Shown piece after piece: positions 1 through 6,846 of a stretch of 13,912 nucleotides of DNA. A model generated the notes under the pieces. The model was not told the origin of the DNA, ran no database searches, and saw only the letters and a list, made by a program, of their open reading frames with translations. Within the stretch, counting starts at the first letter, position 1; each line of letters begins with the position of its first letter. A program made the position numbers and the translations under genes. The stretch is from assembly GCA_934524965.1 (NCBI GenBank), contig CAKSYU010000043.1:1-13912 (forward strand). The letters run 5' to 3'. Origin of the DNA: an uncultured Angelakisella sp. GTDB lineage: Bacteria > Bacillota > Clostridia > Oscillospirales > Ruminococcaceae.

Positions 1-98
1 ATGGTGGTAGGCGAGACCTTGCTGCCCCACAGCGCCTCCGTGATGTCCTCCACCCGGCGCACGGAAACGCCCGCCAGGTACATCTCGATGAGGGATTC
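1..98 (-). pseudogene. IS256-family (mutator-type) transposase fragment, truncated
   Basis: Read on the minus strand from 98 down to 1, an open frame encodes about 32 residues including SLIEMYLAGVSVRRVED followed by ITEALWGSKVSPTT. This matches the internal segment of IS256-family transposases just before the DDE catalytic region (family knowledge, recognised by eye). An in-frame TAG at 99-101 ends the similarity, and upstream sequence does not continue the transposase, so the 5' part is missing. The C-terminal part runs off the window edge, so I cannot say whether it is intact. Most likely a decayed insertion sequence next to the SIMPL gene. Confidence 0.7.
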
Positions 99-168
99 CT
101 ACCAGAGCCTGCAAGCTATGTCTTCTTTTATGCGGTTTTCAATTTGCGCAACTTATTGTACATTATCC

Positions 169-828
169 TTACCCAATCCCCCAAACGAAGGTCACATTAT
201 CGCAGACATCAATAGTGTCCGGCGTGATCGCCATGCCGGCGGGGGCAGCGGTGGCTTTCAGCATGCAGCGGTCCTCCATCTCATAGCGGGTGGGGGAGTA
301 AAGCTGCAGTTCGCCCCAGTTGTAGTCGATGGCAAGCAGCTCGCCCAGCGTGACACCGGAGGCCTCGGCGAGGATTGCTGCCTTTGCCGCGGCGTTCCGG
401 CAGGCGCTTTGCAGCAAGGCGGCGCTTACGCTGTCCTTATCCTTTACGGTAAAGCGGATATCCAGCTCCGGCTCCGCGATGCAGGCGGCGACGGCGCCGA
501 GGGTTTGGGCAAGACGGTGTGTGTCAAAATCAAACTCGATCTTCAGCTGGTGGCGGACGCAGTAACCGGCGAAAACCTGCCGGTAATTGCCGTCTGGATC
601 CCGCACGCCTTCATATTCCGTGCCAACCCGAAAATCGGCGGTTTTCAGGTCGTCCTTGGCGAAGCCGATGGCAGTAAGCGCCGCCCGCAGCTGCTCCAGA
701 TGCTCGGCGGCTTGCGCCATCGCCTTGTCGTAGATGGGGTCAATATTTTTCAGGGTCAGTGAAACAACGGTCAGATCCGGCTTCAGGCTCAGCTTGCCGG
801 TGCCTTTTATGGTAATGGTTCGGTTCAT
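169..828 (-). CDS. SIMPL (DUF541) domain protein
   Basis: A 219-residue protein of the SIMPL/DUF541 family. The N-terminus (ITIKGTGKLSLKPDLTVVSL) is the typical first beta strand with its G-x-G-x-x-x-x-x-P-D pattern, and the rest alternates beta strands and Ala-rich helices as in the family. Many SIMPL proteins are exported; this one starts directly with the domain and has no signal peptide, so it is probably cytoplasmic. The start at 828 is preceded by AAAGGAGG with 7-nt spacing. A longer reading from 888 is ruled out because it would begin upstream of the gene's own promoter (-10 at 860-865). The biochemical role of the family is not established. It is divergent from the FNT-type channel gene and stands alone. 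Confidence 0.85.
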   Translation of the reverse strand: MNRTITIKGTGKLSLKPDLTVVSLTLKNIDPIYDKAMAQAAEHLEQLRAALTAIGFAKDDLKTADFRVGTEYEGVRDPDGNYRQVFAGYCVRHQLKIEFDFDTHRLAQTLGAVAACIAEPELDIRFTVKDKDSVSAALLQSACRNAAAKAAILAEASGVTLGELLAIDYNWGELQLYSPTRYEMEDRCMLKATAAPAGMAITPDTIDVCDNVTFVWGIG

Positions 829-859
829 GGGGTATCCTCCTTTGTGGTTCTTCCGCTTC

Positions 860-888
860 ATTATAAATGATATTACGGAATTCTTCAA
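860..888 (-). promoter_or_regulatory. sigma-A-type promoter of the SIMPL gene
   Basis: On the minus strand, -35 TTGAAG (883-888) and a perfect -10 TATAAT (860-865) are separated by 17 bp. The expected start is near 853, giving a leader of about 25 nt that holds the AAAGGAGG ribosome site. Position and spacing support the translation start at 828. Confidence 0.8.
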
Positions 889-949
889 TGACTGTGCGTG
901 GATACCGCAGGCCTTTGACGCAAATTCTGCGGCTCAAGTCGTTAAAAAT

Positions 950-978
950 TTGACGAACTTGCGAAAACCTGTTATAAT
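950..978 (+). promoter_or_regulatory. sigma-A-type promoter of the FNT-type channel gene
   Basis: TTGACG (950-955), a 17-bp spacer and TATAAT (973-978) form a near-consensus promoter about 28 bp upstream of the start codon at 1006. The leader is short and contains only the ribosome site. It does not overlap the divergent SIMPL promoter at 860-888. Confidence 0.85.
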
Positions 979-1005
979 ACCCCCATCAAGAGAGGGGGCG
1001 TGGGC

Positions 1006-1599
1006 ATGAAAATTTTACCCTGCGCGGTGCGCGGTATATTGGCGGGGCTGATGATCTCCATTGGCGGGTATGTGTTCCTTGGCTGCGAGAACCGTGTGGT
1101 CGGGGCGCTGTTCTTTACGGTGGGGCTTATCACCATCACCCTGTTCGGCTTTGACCTTTACACCGGCAAGGTGGGCTACTGGCTGTCGCAAAGCGGCACC
1201 GAGCGCGGGCAGACGCTGCTTTCTTTGCCCTGCAATGCCATAGGCTGCCTGCTGGCGGGTCTGGCGCGGCAGCCCGCGGGGGCGGTGCTGGCACTGTGCG
1301 AGGCGCGCCTTGCCAAGGCGCCGCTTACCCTGCTGGTAGATGGCATTTTCTGCGGGATCCTCATTTTCATCTGTGTGGAGATCTACAAGACCCGCGGGAC
1401 GGTGCTGGGTATTCTCATCTGTATCCCCACCTTTATCCTGTGTGGCTTTGAGCACTCGGTCGCCGATATCTTTTACTTTGCCAATGCCCGCATCTTCAGC
1501 GGAAAGGCAGTGACCGTTGTGCTGCTGGTGGCGCTGGGCAATGCCATCGGCGCGCTCCTTATTCCGGCGGCGCGGCGGGTGTACCAGCCAAAGGAATGA
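1006..1599 (+). CDS. Short formate/nitrite transporter (FNT) family membrane protein
   Basis: A 197-residue hydrophobic protein with about six membrane segments (near 7-26, 31-50, 70-88, 105-125, 132-150, 165-187). The segment ILCGFEHSVADIFYF around residues 144-158 matches the FNT signature, with His150 corresponding to the pore histidine of FocA/NirC (family knowledge). GFDLYTGKVGY at 48-58 matches the FNT loop region. The protein is clearly shorter than usual FNT members (about 250-280 residues), so N-terminal and loop regions are compact. ATG 1006 is chosen over GTG 1000 because AGAGGGGG (991-998) sits 7 nt before 1006. Probable passive or proton-coupled movement of a small monovalent anion such as formate; the substrate cannot be read from sequence. 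A terminator follows directly. Confidence 0.82.
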   Translation: MKILPCAVRGILAGLMISIGGYVFLGCENRVVGALFFTVGLITITLFGFDLYTGKVGYWLSQSGTERGQTLLSLPCNAIGCLLAGLARQPAGAVLALCEARLAKAPLTLLVDGIFCGILIFICVEIYKTRGTVLGILICIPTFILCGFEHSVADIFYFANARIFSGKAVTVVLLVALGNAIGALLIPAARRVYQPKE

Positions 1600-1618
1600 C
1601 CCGTATAAAAAAGAATAG

Positions 1619-1659
1619 AACGCCGTACCGATGGATTTCCCACCGGCACGGCGTTTTTT
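1619..1659 (+). terminator. Rho-independent terminator of the FNT-type gene
   Basis: The arms at 1621-1630 and 1644-1653 pair with a single A-C mismatch (CGCCGT and ACGGCG form the base), the loop is 13 nt, and six T residues follow at 1654-1659. It lies about 20 nt after the stop codon. Confidence 0.85.
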
Positions 1660-1674
1660 GTGCTTTAGTATAAA

Positions 1675-1710
1675 TCCCCTCCGCCTTGTGAAAAACGGAG
1701 GGGACTTTTT
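1675..1710. terminator. Hairpin between convergent units, probably bidirectional terminator
   Basis: TCCCCTCCG (1675-1683) pairs perfectly with CGGAGGGGA (1696-1704) around a 12-nt loop. On the plus strand a T5 run follows. On the minus strand, downstream of the DUF1893 gene, the tail is only weakly T-rich. It can back up the FNT terminator and probably also ends the minus-strand operon. Confidence 0.6.
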
Positions 1711-1720
1711 CTGTTCATTT

Positions 1721-2143
1721 TCAGTGATGGGCGCTTCGCAGCTCGTCCAGACGGCGCATTACACGCATAGCGCCGTCCTCGATCTCCGTAATGCCCGCCA
1801 CCGCCTGCTCCATCGGGCAGATGCCGGTGTTATCGCGGTTGCGGATCGAGGGGGTCAGCGTATCGTACCGCACGGGGATATGGTGTTCCTCCAGCAGTGC
1901 CAGCCCGCCCTCGGAGAGCGTTTCGGCATATACGGCGGCAATGCCCGCCTTGAGGAACAGCATGGCGGCGGCACGCCCTACAATACGGTCGGCAACGCTG
2001 TAACCGTTCAGGTCGCGTCCCTCCCGCAAAAAGTCCACCATCGGCGCCACCCCGCGTTTCTCGCTGGTCAGCAGGTCGTCCCCGCGGCACAGCGCGATGG
2101 TGTGGTCGGGCAGGGCGGCAATGGCACGCTCCAGATCACTCAT
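1721..2143 (-). CDS. DUF1893 family protein (TM1506-like, deaminase-fold)
   Basis: A 140-residue soluble protein matching DUF1893 by pattern: ALCRGDDLLTSEKRGVAPM near the N-terminus, a central GYSVADRIVGRAAAMLFL helix, and a C-terminal INRD/R-x-R-D-x-T-G-I-C-P-M-E segment. The family prototype TM1506 of Thermotoga has a cytidine-deaminase-like fold, but the activity is unproven (established knowledge, recalled). The start at 2143 is preferred over 2155: GAGG lies about 6 nt upstream, and its ATG overlaps the stop codon of the preceding S-component gene in an ATGAGTGA junction, implying translational coupling. It is the last gene of the four-gene minus operon. The tight link to an ECF S component suggests it acts on the imported compound; that is inference. 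Confidence 0.8.
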   Translation of the reverse strand: MSDLERAIAALPDHTIALCRGDDLLTSEKRGVAPMVDFLREGRDLNGYSVADRIVGRAAAMLFLKAGIAAVYAETLSEGGLALLEEHHIPVRYDTLTPSIRNRDNTGICPMEQAVAGITEIEDGAMRVMRRLDELRSAHH

Positions 2144-2723
2144 GGTCAGCCTCATCGCGGTGCAGCAGCGCCTTGATGCCGACGACCATCAGCGGCACAG
2201 CGACAGCCTGCAGTGCCAGTCCCCGCACGCCGGTCTTGATCTGACCCCAGATCATCGCGGTGGTAAAGGGGGTAAAGTCCTGCGTCAGCGCTACCGCCAG
2301 CAGGAACACGCCGCGACCGGCGACCATCGCCAGCAGTACGGCGGGGAGAACGAACCAGCTGTTCTCCTCGATCTTGCGGGAGAAAGCGCCCGCGACCACG
2401 GCAAAGACCGCCAGCTCCAGCATCATAAAGGGCAGGCGGGCAGCGGCGGGCATGGGGCTGCCCATCGCGGAGGTCAGAAGATAGCTGACCAGCGGGGAAG
2501 CCATGCCGATGACAGCGCCCCACAGGGGACCCATCAGGCAGCCGCCCAGCAGGACGGGCAGGTACATGGGCAGCCAAGCGACACCCGCGGCGGCGCCCGC
2601 CACCAGATGCGCGAACTGCGGCAGCGCCACAGCCAGAATAACGATGCCCAGAGAGACCAGGGCTTTTACAGTGAGCTTACGGGAAGCAGCGGCGCCGCTT
2701 CTTACCAGTGCGGATTCTACCAT
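2136..2723 (-). CDS. ECF transporter S component (substrate-binding membrane subunit)
   Basis: A 195-residue membrane protein with about six hydrophobic segments. AWLPMYLPVLLGGCLMGPLW (residues 49-68) followed by a glycine-rich helix and RLPFMMLELAVFAVVAGAF is the usual pattern of energy-coupling-factor S components, which bind a vitamin or other micronutrient and dock on a shared EcfT/EcfA module. No EcfA/A'/T genes are in the window, so this is a group II (shared-module) type. The substrate is not identifiable from sequence. AAGGAG (2734-2739) precedes the ATG at 2723 by about 10 nt. It lies 50 bp after the reductase gene upstream and overlaps the DUF1893 gene by 8 nt. Confidence 0.75.
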   Translation of the reverse strand: MVESALVRSGAAASRKLTVKALVSLGIVILAVALPQFAHLVAGAAAGVAWLPMYLPVLLGGCLMGPLWGAVIGMASPLVSYLLTSAMGSPMPAAARLPFMMLELAVFAVVAGAFSRKIEENSWFVLPAVLLAMVAGRGVFLLAVALTQDFTPFTTAMIWGQIKTGVRGLALQAVAVPLMVVGIKALLHRDEADHE

Positions 2724-2773
2724 AGTGAATACACTCCTTCGGATTTTATGCGTAGGTTTTTGTTGGGGTTTGC

Positions 2774-3877
2774 TTATCGGTCAAAATATCGGGCGATCGT
2801 TTCCATGCGCGCCTGCTGCTTTACCCCAAAGGGGCAGCGCCGGTCGCAGTGACCGCACCGCAGGCAGGCATCGGCTTTTACCGCCAGCTTGCTGTAGTGG
2901 TCGTGCGCCATGCCGTCACCGGCAAGGGAAAGATCGTAGTATTTGTTCACCAGCCCGATATCGATCCCGGCGGGGCAGGGCTGGCAGTGGTTGCAGTAAA
3001 CACAGTTGCCCACCGCCGCGGCTGGGGTAAACTGCCCGATGACCGAGTAATCGTTCTGCTCGCGGGTCGTCTGCGGGAATTCCAGCAGCTCGTGCAGGTC
3101 GGCAAGACTGCGGACGCCCGGCACGACGCTCAGCACCGCGGGGCGATCGAGGGCATACTGCAGGCATTGGTTCTTAGTCAGTGCCTGCCTAAACGGCGAG
3201 GTTTTCTCACTGAGGAGCTGACCGCCGTGAAAGGGCTTCATTACCGAGATGCCGACCCCCTCCGCCTCACAGCGGCGCAGCAGGGCGGCACGCTCCGCCG
3301 TGGAGCCGATGCCCAGCTCGTCGCCCCGCTCCAGATCGTAGGCGGGGTTCAGGGAGTACATCATCATTTCTATCACGCCGGTATCCAGCAGACGCTCCGC
3401 CACGGCGGGCGTGTGGGTGGAAAAGCCCAGATGCCGGATCACGCCCTCGGCTTTCAGCTCACGGGCAAAATCCCAGATGCCGTTTTGCTGCAGGTCGTCC
3501 CAGTCGCTTTCCTCATCGACACAGTGCAGAAAGCCAAAGTCGATGTAGTCGGTGCCCAGCGTCTCCAGCTCCCAGCGCAGCGTCTCCTTGATGCGCTCAA
3601 GGTCGCGCGACCAGCCGTATTCACCGGCGGCATTGTACACCGCGCCCAGGTGCAGCTGGAAGTGGACCTTCTCCCGCTGACCGGCAATGGCACGCCCGAA
3701 AGGGGCGTAAACGGCAGCGCCGCCGGCGCACAGGTCAAAGATATTTACTCCCGCCCCGATCGCCTCGCGGGTCACCGCCTCGATCTCCTCGGGCGGACTT
3801 TTTTGAATGCCGCCGAGACCCAGTCCCAGCGTGCTCAGGCGTTCCTCGCCCTTTGGAAGCTTGCGGTATTCCATCAT
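2774..3877 (-). CDS. Ferredoxin-domain aldo/keto reductase with non-canonical active site
   Basis: A 367-residue protein: an AKR-type TIM barrel (about 1-285) and a C-terminal ferredoxin-like domain with two 4Fe-4S motifs, Cys292/295/298/301 before Pro302 and Cys338/341/344/348 before Pro349. The barrel keeps Asp48 (NIFD) and His118 (FGFLHC), but the residue five after Asp48, usually the catalytic Tyr, is Gly53 (the nearest Tyr is 57), and the usual Lys position in FQLHLG is His76. It may therefore act through the Fe-S clusters or on an unusual substrate rather than as a classical NAD(P)H carbonyl reductase; this is inference. The ATG at 3877 overlaps the stop of the upstream reductase (ATGA) and has AAAGGAG about 11 nt upstream. 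Confidence 0.85.
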   Translation of the reverse strand: MMEYRKLPKGEERLSTLGLGLGGIQKSPPEEIEAVTREAIGAGVNIFDLCAGGAAVYAPFGRAIAGQREKVHFQLHLGAVYNAAGEYGWSRDLERIKETLRWELETLGTDYIDFGFLHCVDEESDWDDLQQNGIWDFARELKAEGVIRHLGFSTHTPAVAERLLDTGVIEMMMYSLNPAYDLERGDELGIGSTAERAALLRRCEAEGVGISVMKPFHGGQLLSEKTSPFRQALTKNQCLQYALDRPAVLSVVPGVRSLADLHELLEFPQTTREQNDYSVIGQFTPAAAVGNCVYCNHCQPCPAGIDIGLVNKYYDLSLAGDGMAHDHYSKLAVKADACLRCGHCDRRCPFGVKQQARMETIARYFDR

Positions 3878-4989
3878 GCGGTCTCAAACTCCTTTGCAAT
3901 GTCTTTCAGCAGCTTGCGGATCGGCAGGTGCTGCGGGCAGGCAGCCTCGCACTTGCCGCAGCCGATGCACTCGGAAGCCTTGCCGTTATGGGTGGTGTAC
4001 ACCCCGTAATAGTAGTTGGCGTTCCAGTCCTTGTAGGTGTTCTTGCTGTTCATGCAGCCAAACAGGCGGGAGATCTCGATATGCTTGGGGCAGCCGTCGG
4101 TGCAGTAGCGGCAGGCGGTGCAGGGGATCAGGTTCTTGCTGTGCAGCACGCGGCACACCTCAGCCATTGCCTTTTGCTCCGTCTCGTCCAGCGGCTGATA
4201 GTCCTGCATGCAGGCAATGTTATCCCGCAGTTGGGCAAGGTCGCTCATGCCGGAAAGCACCATAAACACATTGGGGTAGCCCGCCGCCGCGCGAATGGCG
4301 TAGCTGGCAGGGGAGCCGCCGTGCAGGTCGGTGATGAAGTGCAGGGCGTCCTCCGGCAGGTTCACCAGGTTGCCGCCCTTCACCGGCTCCATCACGATGA
4401 CCGGCTTGCCGTGCCTGGCGCACACCTCGCAGCATTGCCGCCCCTGAATGGCAGGGTCGTCATAGTCCATGTAGTTCAGCTGCAGCTGCACAAATTCCAT
4501 CTGCGGGTACTCGGTCAGGATCTCGTCCAGCACCTCCGCCTTATCATGGAACGAAAGCCCCACATGGCGGATCTTGCCCTCGGCTTTCAGCTCCAGTGCC
4601 TGCTCATAGCCGCGGCACTTCTTGAATTTCTCAAAGATCGTCTTGCTTTGGGCGTGCATCAGGTAAAAGTCAAAGTATTCCACGCCGCAGCTTTCCAGCT
4701 GCTTCTGGAACAGGGGACGCACGTCCTCCGCCGTCTGGAACAGTGCGCCGGAGAGCTTATCGGCTAAGATAAATTCCTCGCGGGGGTAGCGCTTGGCAAT
4801 GCACTCACCGATCGCGGTCTCGCTTTTGCCGCCCAGGTACACCCGCGCGGTATCAAAGTAATTGAAGCCCGCCGCCATGTACTCGTCGACCATCTGCGCA
4901 AACTGCGCAAGATCGACCTCCTCGCCCTGCATGGGCAGACGCATACAGCCAAAGCCAAAGTTCTTCTTCACTTCTGTAAATTGGGTCAC
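3874..4989 (-). CDS. Ferredoxin-domain aldo/keto reductase
   Basis: A 371-residue AKR barrel with a C-terminal double 4Fe-4S domain. Counting from the chosen GTG start, the classical tetrad is complete: Asp46 and Tyr51 in FDTARVY, Lys78 in LADKLSG, His112 in YLMHAQ. Cluster motifs are Cys290/293/296/300 (CTACRYCTDGCP) and Cys341/344/347/351 (CIGCGKCEAACP). Expected to reduce or oxidise carbonyl compounds in the cytoplasm, with the clusters perhaps linking it to ferredoxin. GTG 4987-4989 is chosen because AAGGAG (4998-5003) lies 8 nt upstream; the GTG at 4998 would overlap that ribosome site. First gene of the operon, directly after the MerR-type promoter, and overlapping the next reductase by 4 nt, which suggests the two are made together. 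Confidence 0.88.
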   Translation of the reverse strand: MTQFTEVKKNFGFGCMRLPMQGEEVDLAQFAQMVDEYMAAGFNYFDTARVYLGGKSETAIGECIAKRYPREEFILADKLSGALFQTAEDVRPLFQKQLESCGVEYFDFYLMHAQSKTIFEKFKKCRGYEQALELKAEGKIRHVGLSFHDKAEVLDEILTEYPQMEFVQLQLNYMDYDDPAIQGRQCCEVCARHGKPVIVMEPVKGGNLVNLPEDALHFITDLHGGSPASYAIRAAAGYPNVFMVLSGMSDLAQLRDNIACMQDYQPLDETEQKAMAEVCRVLHSKNLIPCTACRYCTDGCPKHIEISRLFGCMNSKNTYKDWNANYYYGVYTTHNGKASECIGCGKCEAACPQHLPIRKLLKDIAKEFETA

Positions 4990-5021
4990 AGGGAACACTC
5001 CTTCCGGTTGTGATTGATGTC

Positions 5022-5052
5022 ATTATAATACCTGAAGCTCACTTTAGGTCAA
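5022..5052 (-). promoter_or_regulatory. MerR-type promoter/operator of the reductase operon
   Basis: On the minus strand, -35 TTGACC (5047-5052) and -10 TATAAT (5022-5027) are 19 bp apart, longer than the optimal 17. Between and overlapping the -35 lies a dyad at 5030-5049 with half-sites ACCTAAAG and CTTCAGGT separated by 4 nt. A long-spacer promoter with a central dyad is characteristic of MerR-family activators, and the half-sites resemble the CTTAAAG-type site reported for AdhR of Bacillus subtilis, which controls aldehyde-related genes (recalled). No MerR gene is in the window. Confidence 0.75.
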
Positions 5053-5228
5053 GAGTTTTCGGCGTAAAATTAGGGCAGGCTTTCGCTTCCCAGTTTGGTC
5101 GCCTTGTCCAAAAACTTCACATCTGACGCCCTTTGACGATACTTTTTGCCGCTGCCCCGCGATAGAATGGGAAAGAAAAGAGGGGCAAGACCGCCCCCCG
5201 ACTGAAACGGAAAGGAACTGGTAGTAAG

Positions 5229-6608
5229 ATGACACTGATGGAAAAAGCCGCTCATGCGGCGGAACGCAAGGCATTTGAGAAGGTCCTTGATAACTTCATC
5301 AAAAAGGGACGCACCGAGGACGCTGCGGCAGCTGCGCAGGAGCTGGTGGATATGGCGGAGAAAATTCAGGGCAGCGTGTGGAAAAAGGAATCCTTCGAGG
5401 TGCTGCACATGATCGCAGGTCAGCCGGAGGGCAAGTGGGCGCACTATGTCCAGCGAATTCTGGACGAAACCGACCCTTATATTCTCAAAACCTTTTTGAC
5501 CAACGCTGTGTATGAGGGCGGCTTCCGCGGCTATCAGCAGGCACAGAAGAACGCTGAAAAGTACGGCTGCAATATTCCATGGCTCATTTTGATGGACCCC
5601 ACCTCCGCCTGCAATATGCACTGCACCGGCTGCTGGGCGGCGGAGTACGGCCATCAGCAGAGCCTGACCTTTGAGGAAATGGATCGCGTGCTGACCGAGG
5701 CGAAGGAGCTGGGCACCCACGCCTGCCTGTTCACCGGCGGCGAGCCGCTTATCCGCAAAAAGGATATCATTCGCCTGTGCGAAAAGCACAGAGATATGGC
5801 ATTCCACGCCTTTACCAACGGCACCCTTATTGATGATGACTTCTGCAAGGAGCTGCTGCGGGTCGGCAATTTCTTTGTTTCTGTCTCTATCGAGGGCTTT
5901 GAGGAAGCCAACGACGGTCGCCGCGGCGAGGGTCATTTCCAGAAGGCACTGGCGGCAATGGAGCTGATGCACAGCTACAAGATCCCCTTCGGCGTTTCCA
6001 TCTGTTACACCGCCAAGAACTACAAGGTCGTCACCAGCGATGAATTCCTCGACCTGCTCATTAGCAAGGGTTGCGTGTTCGCGTGGTACTTCCACTACAT
6101 GCCCGTCGGCGTAGGCGCCACTACCGACCTTTTGCTGACTCCCGAGCAGCGTACCTATATGAAGAACCGCGTGCGGGAGATCCGCGGCGTGACCGGCGGC
6201 AAGGAGCTGTACTGCATCGACTTCCAGAATGACGGTGAATTTGCCGGCGGCTGTGTGGCGGGCGGACGCATCTATTGCCACATCAATGCCGCGGGCGATG
6301 TGGAGCCGTGCGTCTTTATCCACTATTCCAGCGCCAATATTCGGGAAAAGAGCTTCCTGGAGTGTCTGCAGCAGCCGCTGTTTTTGGAGTACCGCAAGGG
6401 GCAGCCCTTTAACGGCAACCATCTGCGCCCCTGTCCCATGCTGGAAAATCCCGAACTGCTGCCGGAGATGGTGCGGCGCAGCGGCGCCCACTCCACCGAT
6501 CTGGAGGCGCCGGAGAGCGCCGAGCATCTGTGTGAAAAGTGCAAGGCATACGCCGCCTGCTGGCAGCCCACCGCCGAAAAGCTGTGGGACGAGGAGCACC
6601 GGCAGTAA
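5229..6608 (+). CDS. Radical SAM enzyme with SPASM-like cysteine-rich C-terminus
   Basis: A 459-residue cytoplasmic protein. An N-terminal helical region (1-115) precedes a radical SAM core with Cys128-x3-Cys132-x2-Cys135 (CNMHCTGC), FTGGEP at 168-173, and further barrel strands to about 330. The C-terminal part has Cys342, Cys350, Cys361, Cys402, Cys435, Cys438 and Cys444, consistent with auxiliary Fe-S clusters of a SPASM/twitch type. The chemistry is radical generation from S-adenosylmethionine; the substrate is unknown. I recognise the DPTSACNxxCTGCWAAEYG signature as a family common in Clostridia without an assigned role. No precursor-peptide gene is visible beside it. ATG 5229 follows AAAGGA (5211-5216) by 12 nt, slightly long. 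It is divergent from the reductase operon; I see no clear -35/-10 pair for it (a TAGAAT at 5163-5168 is possible). Confidence 0.85.
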   Translation: MTLMEKAAHAAERKAFEKVLDNFIKKGRTEDAAAAAQELVDMAEKIQGSVWKKESFEVLHMIAGQPEGKWAHYVQRILDETDPYILKTFLTNAVYEGGFRGYQQAQKNAEKYGCNIPWLILMDPTSACNMHCTGCWAAEYGHQQSLTFEEMDRVLTEAKELGTHACLFTGGEPLIRKKDIIRLCEKHRDMAFHAFTNGTLIDDDFCKELLRVGNFFVSVSIEGFEEANDGRRGEGHFQKALAAMELMHSYKIPFGVSICYTAKNYKVVTSDEFLDLLISKGCVFAWYFHYMPVGVGATTDLLLTPEQRTYMKNRVREIRGVTGGKELYCIDFQNDGEFAGGCVAGGRIYCHINAAGDVEPCVFIHYSSANIREKSFLECLQQPLFLEYRKGQPFNGNHLRPCPMLENPELLPEMVRRSGAHSTDLEAPESAEHLCEKCKAYAACWQPTAEKLWDEEHRQ

Positions 6609-6628
6609 AAACCGTAAAAGTTTTCGGT

Positions 6629-6650
6629 CAAGCCTTTTCCAAAAGGCTTG
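6629..6650. repeat. Perfect hairpin after the radical SAM gene
   Basis: CAAGCCTTTT (6629-6638) pairs perfectly with AAAAGGCTTG (6641-6650), leaving a CC centre. It lies 21 nt after the stop codon. It lacks a T tract, so it may act in mRNA 3'-end protection or be a repeat unit rather than an intrinsic terminator. Confidence 0.65.
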
Positions 6651-6672
6651 CAGCTTCCAAAGACAGCGTCGC

Positions 6673-6788
6673 GTCGGGCACAACCTCCACTATAGAGGGC
6701 AGACCCTCCGCTGCGCTGCGGGCAGCCCTCAACCGCTCCGGTGTGCCCTCCTTCCCCCGCAAGGTCTTGCGACCTTGCGGGGACCCCA
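6673..6788 (+). repeat. Structured repeat A, copy 1 (116 bp)
   Basis: It is similar along its whole length to the reverse complement of 10388-10503, also 116 bp. Two stems are visible: GGGCACA (6676-6682) with TGTGCCC (6742-6748), and a 12-bp stem 6755-6766 with 6771-6782 closed by TTGC. Differences between the copies preserve pairing. It lies 65 nt downstream of the radical SAM stop codon, in the same orientation as that gene. Confidence 0.85.
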
Positions 6789-6822
6789 TTGCCGCAGCAA
6801 GCGAAATCTCCCAGCGCAGTCT

Positions 6823-6846
6823 CAAAAATATCGCCAGATATTTTTG
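6823..6846. repeat. Hairpin
   Basis: CAAAAATATC (6823-6832) pairs perfectly with GATATTTTTG (6837-6846) around GCCA. No gene is attached to it. Confidence 0.6.

Noticed and set aside
1..762. Long plus-strand open frame of 253 codons
   Set aside because: It runs antisense over the SIMPL gene and the transposase remnant, has low-complexity GC-driven composition, and has no ribosome site or family match. It is a shadow of the high-GC minus-strand gene.
5040..5228. RiPP precursor peptide gene next to the radical SAM enzyme
   Set aside because: No short frame with a ribosome site and a Cys/Gly-rich core is visible between the divergent genes or just downstream of 6608.
5070..6683. Minus-strand open frame of 537 codons opposite the radical SAM gene
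   Set aside because: The plus strand encodes a protein with clear radical SAM motifs, ribosome site and cysteine pattern. The antisense frame has none, and such long shadow frames are common in GC-rich genes.
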